Assembly (NCBI GenBank): GCA_017471185.1
Contig: JAFUVZ010000049.1
Span: forward strand, 1 to 64,000
Direction of reading: 5' to 3'
DNA: 64,000 nt
Source: Bacteroidaceae bacterium
GTDB taxonomy: Bacteria > Bacteroidota > Bacteroidia > Bacteroidales > Bacteroidaceae
A program made the position numbers and the translations under genes. Positions within the stretch are counted from its first letter, which is position 1. Every line of letters starts with the position of its first letter. The notes below the pieces were generated by a model. That model was not told where the DNA came from, did not search any database, and saw only the letters and a list, made by a program, of their open reading frames with translations. This document shows positions 43,949 through 52,540 of the stretch, piece after piece.

Positions 43949-43973
43949 CTGATTATGTAATATTAAGAAAGAG

Positions 43974-44762
43974 TTAGAACCGGTTGAGCTTGGAGACATC
44001 AATCTTGGTGACACCCGTGTTTTGGATGGAGGTATCGTCTGCTGTGCCAGATAGTACAATCTTGCCTACGCCAGAATTGGTGGCATCCAGCTTCTCGCAA
44101 TCCACTTGAAGGCTGATGGTGCCCGTACCACTCTTCCTGACAGACACCTCCTTCCCCATATAATCCACCTTGATGTTGTCAACGCCACTTGAATGGATAT
44201 CCAGCTTATCTGTCTTTACTACTAATTCTCCTTTGGTGACACCGCTGTCATTCATCTTCAGTAAAGTACCCTCAATATGTGCGCCGAGTTCAGACACACC
44301 TTTTAATTCACAGGTGGCCTCTTGGCACGAAATCTGCTGGGCATCCAAGCGCAAAACGCCACTACTGATAAGTTGGAAATCACCCGTCTTCAGCTTATCA
44401 GTATCAAAGTTCAATACACCCTTGTTCTCCAAGCGGTTTAAGTCAGGCGAAATGATATAGAGCGTCAGCATTTGCTTCTCATTGCTGCCCTGTTTGTCCT
44501 TCTTTTCGTCAGACACCACTAACAAGCCGTCTTTCACTTCCAGTTTGAGACGATCTATTTGCTTGGCAGAGCCTTCAGCCTTGATACTATACGTGCTACC
44601 TTGTGTATAGTGAACCCTTACGGCATGATTGGTTTTCAATCCACTGAAGCCAGTCAGCCTGTATTCCTTGCTGACAACGGCATCATCGTTAACGGCGTCA
44701 GATGCCTGCATGTTAACCATAGCAGCCAAAGTCATAGCTGCCCATAAAATCATCTTTTTCAT
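43974..44762 (-). CDS. Secreted DUF2807 (head GIN domain-like) protein
   Basis: This 262-residue exported protein has a signal peptide (about 1-20) and a beta-helical repetitive domain of the DUF2807 type. It begins YRLTGFSGLKTNHAVRVHYTQG, with repeated short strands (LDAQQISCQEATCELKGVSELGAHIEG and later SGVDNIKVDYMG, SGVGKIVLSG). The function of this family is unknown; members are often found beside sigma/anti-sigma or two-component genes in Bacteroidetes. Here it is the last gene of a sigma-factor operon and is a likely target of it. Confidence 0.85.
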   Translation of the reverse strand: MKKMILWAAMTLAAMVNMQASDAVNDDAVVSKEYRLTGFSGLKTNHAVRVHYTQGSTYSIKAEGSAKQIDRLKLEVKDGLLVVSDEKKDKQGSNEKQMLTLYIISPDLNRLENKGVLNFDTDKLKTGDFQLISSGVLRLDAQQISCQEATCELKGVSELGAHIEGTLLKMNDSGVTKGELVVKTDKLDIHSSGVDNIKVDYMGKEVSVRKSGTGTISLQVDCEKLDATNSGVGKIVLSGTADDTSIQNTGVTKIDVSKLNRF

Positions 44763-44776
44763 CTTTTTATTTTGTT

Positions 44777-45178
44777 TTATTGTTTATATCTGATAATGAT
44801 TGTCACTTTTCCGTCTGTAAATGATGCCCTGCGGTTTACATACTGCATCATATAGACACGGTTCTCCTTCTCGTTCTCTATGGTCAAGGTCATGGTTTCC
44901 TCCTCATCATTGGTCATGATGCTGAATTGTCCGTTCTCCTGCTCATCGAGAAAAGCCCTGCGCAATTTGTTGATGGTAAGGTCGGTAGGCTGCAACACCT
45001 TCACCACCTTCAGCACTTTGCGCGTCTTGGGGTCACGCTCTACGGCAGAAGTGAATGTACTCTTACCGATGGATGAATACTCATCCACCGCCTTGTCGAT
45101 AGCGTTCTGTGCTGAGAGCGTCAAAGTGGCGAAGAGCATTACCAGCGTGCAAATAAATGTCTTTAATCTCATATCCAT
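44777..45178 (-). CDS. Small secreted protein of unknown function
   Basis: This 133-residue protein has a clear signal peptide (cleavage after LSAQ, about residue 24) and a mixed alpha/beta domain without a motif I recognise. Two start codons (MDMRLK) are possible. It lies between the anti-sigma-like gene (5 nt) and the DUF2807 gene (14 nt) in a compact operon, so it probably acts with them in the envelope. It may be a Bacteroidetes-specific DUF family, which a profile search would settle. Confidence 0.7.
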   Translation of the reverse strand: MDMRLKTFICTLVMLFATLTLSAQNAIDKAVDEYSSIGKSTFTSAVERDPKTRKVLKVVKVLQPTDLTINKLRRAFLDEQENGQFSIMTNDEEETMTLTIENEKENRVYMMQYVNRRASFTDGKVTIIIRYKQ

Positions 45179-45183
45179 GTTTA

Positions 45184-45756
45184 TTATTGATTCAACAATC
45201 GCCGGATGCGTTCCCTTTCCTGGGCATCCTGTATATTATCAAGCAGGTCTTGTTCCGCTTGGTCAATCAGATCGGTGGGCAACGGGGTACCTACGGCATC
45301 CGCCAGGCTCAAGGCACTTTTGATCTGTGGCAGAATCTCACGCAAGTTGTCTATGCGTTCGCCATCCACAATCATATAGCTTCCACCATATATACTTTGT
45401 AGCCTGATGCCCTCGTATGCCCGATACGCCCAAACTGATCCCACGATGATGGCAATTGAAGCAGCGATGCCTGCTACCTGAAGCCAAAGGTTCCGATATT
45501 TAGGTGGTGCAAAACTGACTGGCTGTTCCACAACGGGCAAATCAGCTGCCTGTTCTGTCCTTGCGCTTTCTTCTGCAGGCGAATCTGCCAGAGCGATGGC
45601 ATCGAAATCAAGGAATACATTCCGATAAGCCTCCAGCTCTTCAGGCAACTCTTTCGTCTGCCTGAAATACCCATAGAGCCACTGTTCTTCCTCTAAGGTA
45701 GTATCACCCTCGAAGAACCTGTCTATCAATTTCTTTATTTCAGCCAAATCTTTCAT
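45184..45756 (-). CDS. Putative anti-sigma factor (single-pass membrane protein)
   Basis: This 190-residue protein has an N-terminal cytoplasmic helical region (KKLIDRFFEGDTTLEEEQWLYGYF) resembling the start of Bacteroidetes anti-sigma factors. A membrane segment follows (about 96-115; VAGIAASIAIIVGSVWAY), then a short periplasmic tail. It directly follows an ECF sigma gene. The start MKDLAEIKK is chosen at the edge of a 7-bp repeat array; ATG codons inside the array (for example 45777) would add seven residues coded by repeats. Confidence 0.75.
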   Translation of the reverse strand: MKDLAEIKKLIDRFFEGDTTLEEEQWLYGYFRQTKELPEELEAYRNVFLDFDAIALADSPAEESARTEQAADLPVVEQPVSFAPPKYRNLWLQVAGIAASIAIIVGSVWAYRAYEGIRLQSIYGGSYMIVDGERIDNLREILPQIKSALSLADAVGTPLPTDLIDQAEQDLLDNIQDAQERERIRRLLNQ

Positions 45757-45803
45757 TTCCCATTCTCCATTATCCATTCTCCATTATCCATTATCCATTA
45801 ACC
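45755..45803. repeat. Heptad tandem repeat across the sigma/anti-sigma gene junction
   Basis: Seven units of 7 bp read ATTTCCC, ATTCTCC, ATTATCC, ATTCTCC, ATTATCC, ATTATCC, ATTAACC. On the coding (minus) strand each unit supplies an ATG, and some form TAATG stop/start overlaps. The last codons of the sigma gene (LMDNG, stop) and the start of the anti-sigma gene are inside the array. Confidence 0.88.
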
Positions 45804-46257
45804 TTTCCCTTACCGCTTGTCTGGCTCGGCTTAGGGCTTTCCTTACAGCAGCCTCCTCCATGTGTAACAATCGGGCTATATCTTTCATCTCCATTCCCTC
45901 CATGTGCCTGAGCCTGAGAATCGTCTGAGGCACATCCGGCAAGTTCTCAACCAGCCGCATCATCCGCTCTATCCGCTCATGCTCCTCTGCCTCATTGCTC
46001 CCAGCCGCAGGGGGCAAATACTCAATGCCTTCCCTTGGTTTGCGGCGACGAATGGAATCCAGGCAGATGTTTCTGACCAGAACCCGAGCCAAACCGTCAA
46101 CCGGACTTTTCAGCTGAGCGCACATCTGCCAAAGCTTCAGCATGGCGTCTTGCACCATATCTTCAGCCTCATCGGCATTGCCCATATATCGGATGGCTTC
46201 AGCTATCAGCCCAGGTCTGAGCCGTTGCATCGCTATTTCGTACTCGTCTTTCGTCAT
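45784..46257 (-). CDS. ECF-family RNA polymerase sigma factor
   Basis: The 157-residue protein has region 2 (AIRYMGNADEAEDMVQDAMLKLWQM, VRNICLDSIRRRKPR) and region 4 (LPDVPQTILRLRHMEGMEMKDIARLLHMEEAAVRKALSRARQAVRERL) of ECF sigma factors. The C-terminal residues MDNG and the stop codon are encoded by the heptad repeat, so the length of the C-terminus depends on the repeat number. It leads an operon with an anti-sigma-like gene, a small secreted protein and a DUF2807 protein. Confidence 0.93.
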   Translation of the reverse strand: MTKDEYEIAMQRLRPGLIAEAIRYMGNADEAEDMVQDAMLKLWQMCAQLKSPVDGLARVLVRNICLDSIRRRKPREGIEYLPPAAGSNEAEEHERIERMMRLVENLPDVPQTILRLRHMEGMEMKDIARLLHMEEAAVRKALSRARQAVRERLMDNG

Positions 46258-46345
46258 GCGACTGTTTTTCTTGGTTCATCCAATAATAATACGCAAAGTA
46301 AACTGTTTTGTGACATTATTTATTCATTCATTAGCTATTATTCAT

Positions 46346-46353
46346 TATATTTG
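46346..46353 (+). promoter_or_regulatory. -7 element for the hydrolase gene
   Basis: TATATTTG lies 34 nt ahead of the start codon. No TTTG is found at the standard distance. Confidence 0.5.
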
Positions 46354-46387
46354 CATAGAAAAATTACATTAATTAATAATAGGAAAA

Positions 46388-47386
46388 ATGAAATCAGTAT
46401 TTTTGAAAAGCATAGCATTGACTCTGACGGTCACCCTTACATCAGGATTCGCTATGGCACAACAACAGACTGTGAGTAAAGCAAGCCCTCAGATGGAAGC
46501 TGTAAAGGTGGCGACCAAGCAGATGATTGACCAGGGGTTTGGTGCTAAATTTGACGGAAGCACAGACCCCTTTCACCTAAGGCAGATCATAGAGATGGCA
46601 CAAGAATACCTGGCTATTGAACCCAATGTCGAGATAACGCCTGTGGTGATGGGAGGCATAGAAGGCGAGTTACAAACGCCCCAAGGTGCCCGTGATGATG
46701 CTATCCTGATATACATACATGGTGGCGGCATGATTTGTGGAAATGCGAAAGCTTCCAGAGGATATGCTTCAGCTTTGGCAGGCGAGAGCAAGTTTCCTGT
46801 ATATACCCTAACTTATCGCTTGGCTCCAGAACATAAGTTCCCTGCTGGTCTTGACGATTGCTTCGCATTTTACAAAGCAGTAATCTCTAAACACCCAGGC
46901 AAGCCTGTATTCCTGCTTGGTGAAAGTGCTGGCGCATACTATACGCTTGTAACAGCCATGAAAGCCCGTGATAACGGAGTAAAGATGCCTGCAGCAATTT
47001 TCCCATATTCGCCGTTGATAGACCTTAGCGGTGCGCTCAATCGAAGAAGGGCTGCTACTCATGATTTCACTATTACGGAAGAAGGAATGAAATGGATGGG
47101 CGATCTGTATTGCCAACCCGAAGACCAGAAAAATCCATACGCCTCGCCTTATTATGACGACCTACACGGCATGCCTCCCACTTTCTTGGCTTGGGATCAG
47201 AGCGAGACATTGGCTGCAGACAGTGAGGAAGTGGTGAAGAAGCTGCTTGAACAAGGTACTGAGTGCTACTTCAAGGCATATCCCGACTGCTTTCATGCTT
47301 TTGCACTGACAGGACGTGGCACCCCTGAAAGCTACGAGGTAATGAGAAACACTATCAACTTTATAGAAGCGCATATTAACAAATAA
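46388..47386 (+). CDS. Secreted alpha/beta hydrolase, hormone-sensitive-lipase type
   Basis: This 332-residue esterase-like protein has a signal peptide ending near residue 25 (GFAMAQ). The HSL-family oxyanion motif YIHGGGMICG is followed by YRLAPEHKFPAGLDD, the nucleophile elbow LLGESAGAYY and PYSPLIDLSG. The catalytic Asp is probably in DQSETLAADSEE and the His in CFHAFALTG. Substrates may be acyl or acetyl esters; nothing in the neighbourhood fixes this. A second secreted hydrolase follows after 11 nt. Confidence 0.9.
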   Translation: MKSVFLKSIALTLTVTLTSGFAMAQQQTVSKASPQMEAVKVATKQMIDQGFGAKFDGSTDPFHLRQIIEMAQEYLAIEPNVEITPVVMGGIEGELQTPQGARDDAILIYIHGGGMICGNAKASRGYASALAGESKFPVYTLTYRLAPEHKFPAGLDDCFAFYKAVISKHPGKPVFLLGESAGAYYTLVTAMKARDNGVKMPAAIFPYSPLIDLSGALNRRRAATHDFTITEEGMKWMGDLYCQPEDQKNPYASPYYDDLHGMPPTFLAWDQSETLAADSEEVVKKLLEQGTECYFKAYPDCFHAFALTGRGTPESYEVMRNTINFIEAHINK

Positions 47387-47397
47387 AATATTTAATC

Positions 47398-48468
47398 ATG
47401 AAAAGAATCTTGATGGCAGCGTGCTTGTTCGCTGCGGCCATAGGGGTGGCAAATGCGCAGACAGCGCGTAAACAAGTGGTGGAAAACGGTGGTACAGGGC
47501 CTTATAAGGCTGAGGTAGTGGAAGACGTTTCTTCCCCAAAGTTCACTACCTATCGCCCTCAGAACCTGAAGAGCGTGGTGGCAAAGACAGGCAAGCTGCC
47601 TATTATCGTCTATGCCAACGGCGGTTGCGCCAACAACAATGTGGAGATGCGCTTCCTGCTCAGCGAGGTAGCTTCTCACGGCTATGTGGCAATTGCCATA
47701 GGTCCTTATGATGAAGAAGATGTGGTGGCCAAGTGGAAAGATGTGCTCTCTTTCTCATACCCTGAGACCAAGGCAAAGGTTGTGTTAGCAAACGGTGAGG
47801 TTATCGAGCCGAAATCACCGGAAGAGGTAAAGGCTTACCAGGAGCAGATGCGTGCCCAGATAGAGAAGATGATGAAGGAACAGGCTGAGGCCCGTGCCAA
47901 AGCTGCGAAGAAAGGACAGCCTTTGCCAGCCGCTATGCAGGAGACCTATCCTAAGATGCTGTTAGAGGCTCTCGACTGGCTGACTGACCAGAACGCCGAC
48001 CCTAAATCAGAATACTACCATTGCCTGGACCTCGACCATGTGGCAGCTATGGGACAGTCATGCGGTGGCGCACAGGTACTGGGCGTATCTCATGACCCTC
48101 GTATCAAGACTTGCGTGATGCTGAACACGGGTATTGGCGATATGGAGATGCAAGGTGTCACGCAGGAAGCATTGAACAGCCTGCATCAGCCGATGTTCTA
48201 TCTCATCGGTGGTCCTGCCGACGTGGCATTCCCTAACGCACAGAAAGACTTCGACCGCATCAAGGATCTGCCTGTAGTGATGATGAACACCCTTGACGGA
48301 CACAGCGGCACCTATTACGAAAAGAATGGTGGCAGCTATTGCGTGGCGGTACTGAACTGGCTCGACTGGCAGTTCAAGGGCGACATAAGCAAGGCAGCCT
48401 TCTTCCTCGATGATGATTTCCTGAAATACAAATATCCTGACTGGAAGGTGGTTCGCAAGAACTTCTAA
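47398..48468 (+). CDS. Secreted alpha/beta hydrolase
   Basis: The 356-residue protein has a signal peptide (about 1-20, ANAQ) and an alpha/beta-hydrolase core. The nucleophile Ser is in AAMGQSCGGAQVLGV, the likely Asp in IGGPADVAFPN and the His in LDGHSGTYYE. YANGGCANNNVEMRFLLSEVASHGYVAIAIG is the early strand and oxyanion part. A Lys/Glu/Ala-rich helical insertion lies at about 140-185. It is in one operon with the preceding hydrolase and ends at a terminator. The substrate is unknown. Confidence 0.87.
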   Translation: MKRILMAACLFAAAIGVANAQTARKQVVENGGTGPYKAEVVEDVSSPKFTTYRPQNLKSVVAKTGKLPIIVYANGGCANNNVEMRFLLSEVASHGYVAIAIGPYDEEDVVAKWKDVLSFSYPETKAKVVLANGEVIEPKSPEEVKAYQEQMRAQIEKMMKEQAEARAKAAKKGQPLPAAMQETYPKMLLEALDWLTDQNADPKSEYYHCLDLDHVAAMGQSCGGAQVLGVSHDPRIKTCVMLNTGIGDMEMQGVTQEALNSLHQPMFYLIGGPADVAFPNAQKDFDRIKDLPVVMMNTLDGHSGTYYEKNGGSYCVAVLNWLDWQFKGDISKAAFFLDDDFLKYKYPDWKVVRKNF

Positions 48469-48473
48469 TAAGC

Positions 48474-48508
48474 AAGTGAGGCTCTTAACGAGCCTCACTT
48501 TTTTATTT
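48474..48508 (+). terminator. Terminator after the hydrolase pair
   Basis: A perfect 11-bp stem (AAGTGAGGCTC at 48474-48484 with 48490-48500), loop TTAAC, then TTTTATTTC. It overlaps the end of the convergent upp gene. Confidence 0.9.
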
Positions 48509-49201
48509 CTTGTTAGCTTTATCTGCTATTTTTCTAAACGATTGCAGCTTCTCTCCATAACAGAGGTCACCACAGTCGCCAAATCCAGGCACGATGTATT
48601 TCTGTTCATTCATGCCTTTGTCGATAGAGACACACCAGATGGTAGAATCCTCCGGTAAGATTTCCTTCACCACCTCAATGCCCTCAGGAGCAGCAATCAC
48701 GCAGCAGACGTGGATAGCCTTAGGTTTACCGGCTTCGAGCAGAGCCTCAATAGCAGCTGCCATACTGCCACCAGTGGCAAGCATTGGGTCAGCTATAATC
48801 AGCGTCCTGCCCTTTACGCTTGGGGTAGCGATATACTCAGCATGCACGCCTACCTCGGTATGCTCACGGTTGATGTACATGCGGTAGGCGGAGACAAAGG
48901 CATTGTCGGCATGGTCAAACACATTGAGGAAGCCCTGATGGAAAGGCAAGCCGGCACGAAGCACGGTAGCGATTACGATATCCTCCTGCTTAATCAAAGG
49001 AATATCGATACTGCCCAAAGGGGTCTTGATGTTCTTAGGCTTAAACTCCAAGGTCTTGGAAACCTCATAAGCCATCAACTCACCGATACGCTCTACATTG
49101 TGACGGAATGTCAAGCGGTTCTTCTGATAATTCTTGTCACGCAGCTCAGCCATATAATGGTTGATGATAGAATTGGATTCTGCAAAATTATGTATCTTCA
49201 T
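48503..49201 (-). CDS. upp: Uracil phosphoribosyltransferase
   Basis: The 232-residue salvage enzyme converts uracil and PRPP to UMP. Family landmarks are TFRHNVERIGELMAYEVSK, VLRAGLPFHQGFLNVFD, the PRPP motif LIIADPMLATGGSMAAAI and the uracil-binding C-terminus IVPGFGDCGDLCYGE. It is somewhat longer than the E. coli enzyme at the N-terminus. It is convergent with the hydrolase operon and divergent from pckA. Confidence 0.95.
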   Translation of the reverse strand: MKIHNFAESNSIINHYMAELRDKNYQKNRLTFRHNVERIGELMAYEVSKTLEFKPKNIKTPLGSIDIPLIKQEDIVIATVLRAGLPFHQGFLNVFDHADNAFVSAYRMYINREHTEVGVHAEYIATPSVKGRTLIIADPMLATGGSMAAAIEALLEAGKPKAIHVCCVIAAPEGIEVVKEILPEDSTIWCVSIDKGMNEQKYIVPGFGDCGDLCYGEKLQSFRKIADKANKK

Positions 49202-49275
49202 GGTGTCAAAGTATTAAATCATGCAAAGAAACAAAATATTTCCTCAATATACACCAATGTTTCAAAGAAAAATGT

Positions 49276-49283
49276 TAATTTTG
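49276..49283 (+). promoter_or_regulatory. -7 element for pckA
   Basis: TAATTTTG matches TAnnTTTG and lies 63 nt ahead of the pckA ATG. The -33 element is not clear. Confidence 0.55.
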
Positions 49284-49346
49284 CAGTCGATTATAAAAGG
49301 TGCAGTAGATTATAACTAATATTTATACTTAAAACAATAAAAAGAA

Positions 49347-50960
49347 ATGGCAAATTTAGATTTAACTAAGTACGGAATCACTGGTTCTACCGTAGTTGCT
49401 CACAACCCTTCTTACGAATATCTGTTCGCAGAAGAGACTAAGGCAGGTCTGGAAGGCTTCGACAAAGGTCAGCTGACAGAGCTGGGTGCTGTTAACGTAA
49501 TGACCGGTATCTACACTGGTCGTTCACCTAAGGACAAGTACATCGTGATGGACGAGACTTCAAAGGACACTGTATGGTGGACTACTGAAGGTTACAAGAA
49601 CGATAACCACCCAATGTCAGAAGAGGTTTGGAAGACTGTTAAGGAGCTGGCCGTTAAGGAGCTTTGCAACAAGAACCTGTATGTAGTTGACGCATTCTGC
49701 GGCGCTAACGAGGATACCCGTATGGCTGTTCGCTTCATCGTTGAGGTAGCATGGCAGGCACATTTCGTAAAGAATATGTTCATCCAGCCTACAGCTGAGG
49801 AGCTGGAGAAGTTCGAGCCTAACTTCGTTATCTACAACGCTTCTAAGGCTAAGGTTGAGAACTACAAGGAGCTGGGTCTGAACTCAGAGACTTGCGTTGC
49901 TTTCAACGTAACAAGCCGTGAGCAGGTTATTCTGAACACTTGGTACGGTGGTGAGATGAAGAAGGGTATGTTCTCAATGATGAACTACTACCTGCCTCTG
50001 CAGGGTATCGCTTCTATGCACTGCTCAGCTAATACCGATATGAAGGGTGAGAACACCGCTGTATTCTTCGGTCTGTCTGGTACTGGTAAGACTACTTTGT
50101 CAACAGATCCTAAGCGTCTGCTGATTGGTGACGACGAGCACGGATGGGATGACCACGGAGTATTCAACTTCGAGGGTGGCTGCTATGCTAAGGTTATCAA
50201 GCTGGACAAGGAATCTGAGCCAGATATCTACAACGCTATCAAGCGCGATGCACTGCTGGAGAACGTAACCGTTAACGCTAACGGCGTTATCGACTTCAAC
50301 GACAAGAGCGTTACTGAGAATACCCGCGTTTCTTATCCTATCGAGCACATCACCAACATCGTTAAGAAGGTGAACGGTAAGAGTGCAGGTCCAGCCGCTA
50401 AGCAGGTTATCTTCCTGTCAGCTGACGCATTCGGCGTTCTGCCTCCAGTATCTATCCTGGATCCTGAGCAGACCAAGTACTACTTCCTGAGCGGTTTCAC
50501 CGCTAAGTTGGCTGGTACTGAGCGTGGCATCACTGAGCCTACTCCTACATTCTCAGCTTGCTTCGGCCAGGCATTCCTGGAACTGCACCCAACTAAGTAC
50601 GGTGAGGAACTGGTTAAGAAGATGGAGAAGAGTGGCGCTAAGGCTTACCTGGTGAACACTGGCTGGAACGGTACTGGCAAGCGTATCTCTATCAAGGATA
50701 CCCGTGGTATCATCGACGCTATCCTGAGCGGTGCTATCAACAATGCTCCTACCAAGAAGATTCCTTACTTCAACTTTGAGGTTCCAACTCAGCTCGACGG
50801 TGTAGCTTGGGGTATTCTCGATCCTCGCGATACTTACCAGAACCGCAACGAGTGGGAAGAGAAGGCTAAGGATCTGGCAGCTCGCTTCATCAAGAACTTT
50901 GAGAAGTACACTACCAACGAAGCTGGTAAGGCTCTGGTAGCTGCTGGCCCACAGCTCTGA
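49347..50960 (+). CDS. pckA: Phosphoenolpyruvate carboxykinase (ATP)
   Basis: This 537-residue enzyme interconverts oxaloacetate and phosphoenolpyruvate; in succinate-forming Bacteroidales it mainly fixes CO2. Signatures are [17 protein letters not shown], the kinase-1a loop [16 protein letters not shown], the metal site DDEHGWDD and [10 protein letters not shown]. Strong codon bias (CTG, GGT, AAG) like secDF and susC suggests high expression. It is monocistronic with its own -7 element and a strong terminator. Confidence 0.97.
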   Translation: MANLDLTKYGITGSTVVAHNPSYEYLFAEETKAGLEGFDKGQLTELGAVNVMTGIYTGRSPKDKYIVMDETSKDTVWWTTEGYKNDNHPMSEEVWKTVKELAVKELCNKNLYVVDAFCGANEDTRMAVRFIVEVAWQAHFVKNMFIQPTAEELEKFEPNFVIYNASKAKVENYKELGLNSETCVAFNVTSREQVILNTWYGGEMKKGMFSMMNYYLPLQGIASMHCSANTDMKGENTAVFFGLSGTGKTTLSTDPKRLLIGDDEHGWDDHGVFNFEGGCYAKVIKLDKESEPDIYNAIKRDALLENVTVNANGVIDFNDKSVTENTRVSYPIEHITNIVKKVNGKSAGPAAKQVIFLSADAFGVLPPVSILDPEQTKYYFLSGFTAKLAGTERGITEPTPTFSACFGQAFLELHPTKYGEELVKKMEKSGAKAYLVNTGWNGTGKRISIKDTRGIIDAILSGAINNAPTKKIPYFNFEVPTQLDGVAWGILDPRDTYQNRNEWEEKAKDLAARFIKNFEKYTTNEAGKALVAAGPQL

Positions 50961-51028
50961 TAAGTTGATAAGTTTGCGAGTCTGAAGAACTCAAGAACTT
51001 AACAGCTTACATTGATTAATAATCCATA

Positions 51029-51066
51029 AGAGAGGGTGAATCGCAAGATCCACCCTCTCTCTTTCA
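51029..51066 (+). terminator. Terminator after pckA
   Basis: The 10-bp stem AGAGAGGGTG (51029-51038) pairs with 51051-51060, continues after one mismatch with 3 bp and is closed by a GCAA tetraloop. CTTTC follows. Confidence 0.85.
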
Positions 51067-51439
51067 TGTATCTGCAAGAAGCTCTGGGGCACGGAGCTTA
51101 TCGGAATATGCTCTATGGGCAGCGCTGATAATCCCTATTGGAAAGGGCAAGGCTTCCTATCGATCGTCCCGATGCTTCCCAAGGGTCATTGCAATATCTG
51201 TCATACCCCTAAAGGAGATATTCCTTTCACCGATGGGAAGCATTAGCACGGGTGATGGGAATGCTTGCGACGAGCGACGGAATACGTTTCTTTGAAACAC
51301 TACACACTGCAGAGGCTACTTACAAAAACTTGTAACCGCATTCGTACAACTCAGACCTGTTCAAAGAAAGAACAATTATACTCTTGACCGTTTGACTCTT
51401 TTTATATAATTTTGCAACCTAATAATAAATATAGTAACT
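51067..51439. other. Non-coding region ahead of pectate lyase, with 22-bp-period repeats
   Basis: No convincing reading frame. GCTTCC at 51152 and 51174, and GATGGGAA at 51232 and 51254, are spaced exactly 22 bp in opposite orientation. ATGCTTCCC (51172-51180) pairs with GGGAAGCAT (51235-51243) around a smaller hairpin (AATATCT at 51193-51199 with AGATATT at 51216-51222). A -7 promoter element follows at 51407. Confidence 0.6.
51407..51414 (+). promoter_or_regulatory. -7 element for pectate lyase
   Basis: TAATTTTG lies 25 nt ahead of the start codon. The -33 TTTG at normal spacing is missing. Confidence 0.5.
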
Positions 51440-52528
51440 ATGAAGTACAGAACTATAAGTTTATTTGCATCCTACCTATTAATGACTTTAGCTGTTATCA
51501 TGACAAGTTCATGCTCGAAAGAAGATGATAACGCTGTAGATACTAAATTTGTGCTTTCGGAATACGACATGAATCGCCCAGTCGGCTTTGGAGCCAACGT
51601 TACAGGCGGAGCAGGACAGAATGTAATTGTGGTAACGACTTCCGAGGAACTGATTGAGGCCGTAAGCGGAACTGAGTCGGCAACTGTTTATGTCAGCGGT
51701 GCAATTACGCTCGACAGTACCATTCCTGTAGGTTCCAACAAAAGCATCATTGGTCTGCCAGGAGCAACGGTAAGCAACCTTCATCGCGATGAGAACGCAG
51801 GCATCTTCCTGCTTCGGGGCAGCGACAATGTCATTATTCGCAACCTTACCATCAAGGGACCTGGTGCCTACGACATAGATGCTAACTATGCTGACAATAT
51901 ATCGGTTACGGGATCTACTCGTATATGGGTGGACCACTGCGACATTCAGGACGGTATTGATGGCAATTTCGATATCACTGACGGCTCTGACCAGGTGTGC
52001 GTCAGCTGGACACGTTTCCGCTACCTGATAGACCCAAAGGCTGGCGGAACCGGTGGCAACGACAACCACCGCAACAGCAACCTTATCGGCAACAGCAACA
52101 AGACAGCAGACATCGATGCAGGACGTCTGAACTGCACGTTCATTAACTGTTGGTGGGGCGAGGGTTGCAACGAACGCTGCCCACGTGTACGCTTCGGGAA
52201 GGTTCATCTTGTAAATTGCCTATACAACGGCAACGACTATACGTATTGTATCGGCTATGGCGTGTATAGCAACATTTATGCTGAGAAATGTGCATTTACC
52301 ACTGAGACAGCGCGGCAAAATGCGATTTATGACTGGCACGGTACTGCCGACTTCAACCTGACTGTCACGTCTTGTCTGGGTGTGCCCGACACACAGCTTT
52401 CAGCAGGTGAGCAGCAGCAGTTCGTACCTCAGTATGACTATATCTCTTACGATGCTTCTCAAGTGGAGTCTGTATTAACTAACCCCACAACCGGTGCCGG
52501 TCCTACCCTCGAAATTGTGCAACCGTAA
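51440..52528 (+). CDS. Pectate lyase, polysaccharide lyase family 1 type (lipoprotein)
   Basis: This 362-residue protein has a lipoprotein signal (lipobox TSSC, Cys25) and a right-handed beta-helix. PL1 motifs are visible: NVIIRNLTIKGP, RIWVDHCDIQDGIDGNFDIT (calcium-binding Asp residues), VSWTRF and the catalytic-Arg region CPRVRFGKVHLVNCLY. It would cleave polygalacturonate by beta-elimination at the cell surface or in the periplasm. No other pectin gene is in the window. It converges with the sensor kinase gene, with only 12 nt between. Confidence 0.92.
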   Translation: MKYRTISLFASYLLMTLAVIMTSSCSKEDDNAVDTKFVLSEYDMNRPVGFGANVTGGAGQNVIVVTTSEELIEAVSGTESATVYVSGAITLDSTIPVGSNKSIIGLPGATVSNLHRDENAGIFLLRGSDNVIIRNLTIKGPGAYDIDANYADNISVTGSTRIWVDHCDIQDGIDGNFDITDGSDQVCVSWTRFRYLIDPKAGGTGGNDNHRNSNLIGNSNKTADIDAGRLNCTFINCWWGEGCNERCPRVRFGKVHLVNCLYNGNDYTYCIGYGVYSNIYAEKCAFTTETARQNAIYDWHGTADFNLTVTSCLGVPDTQLSAGEQQQFVPQYDYISYDASQVESVLTNPTTGAGPTLEIVQP

Positions 52529-52540
52529 AAGCTGACAACA

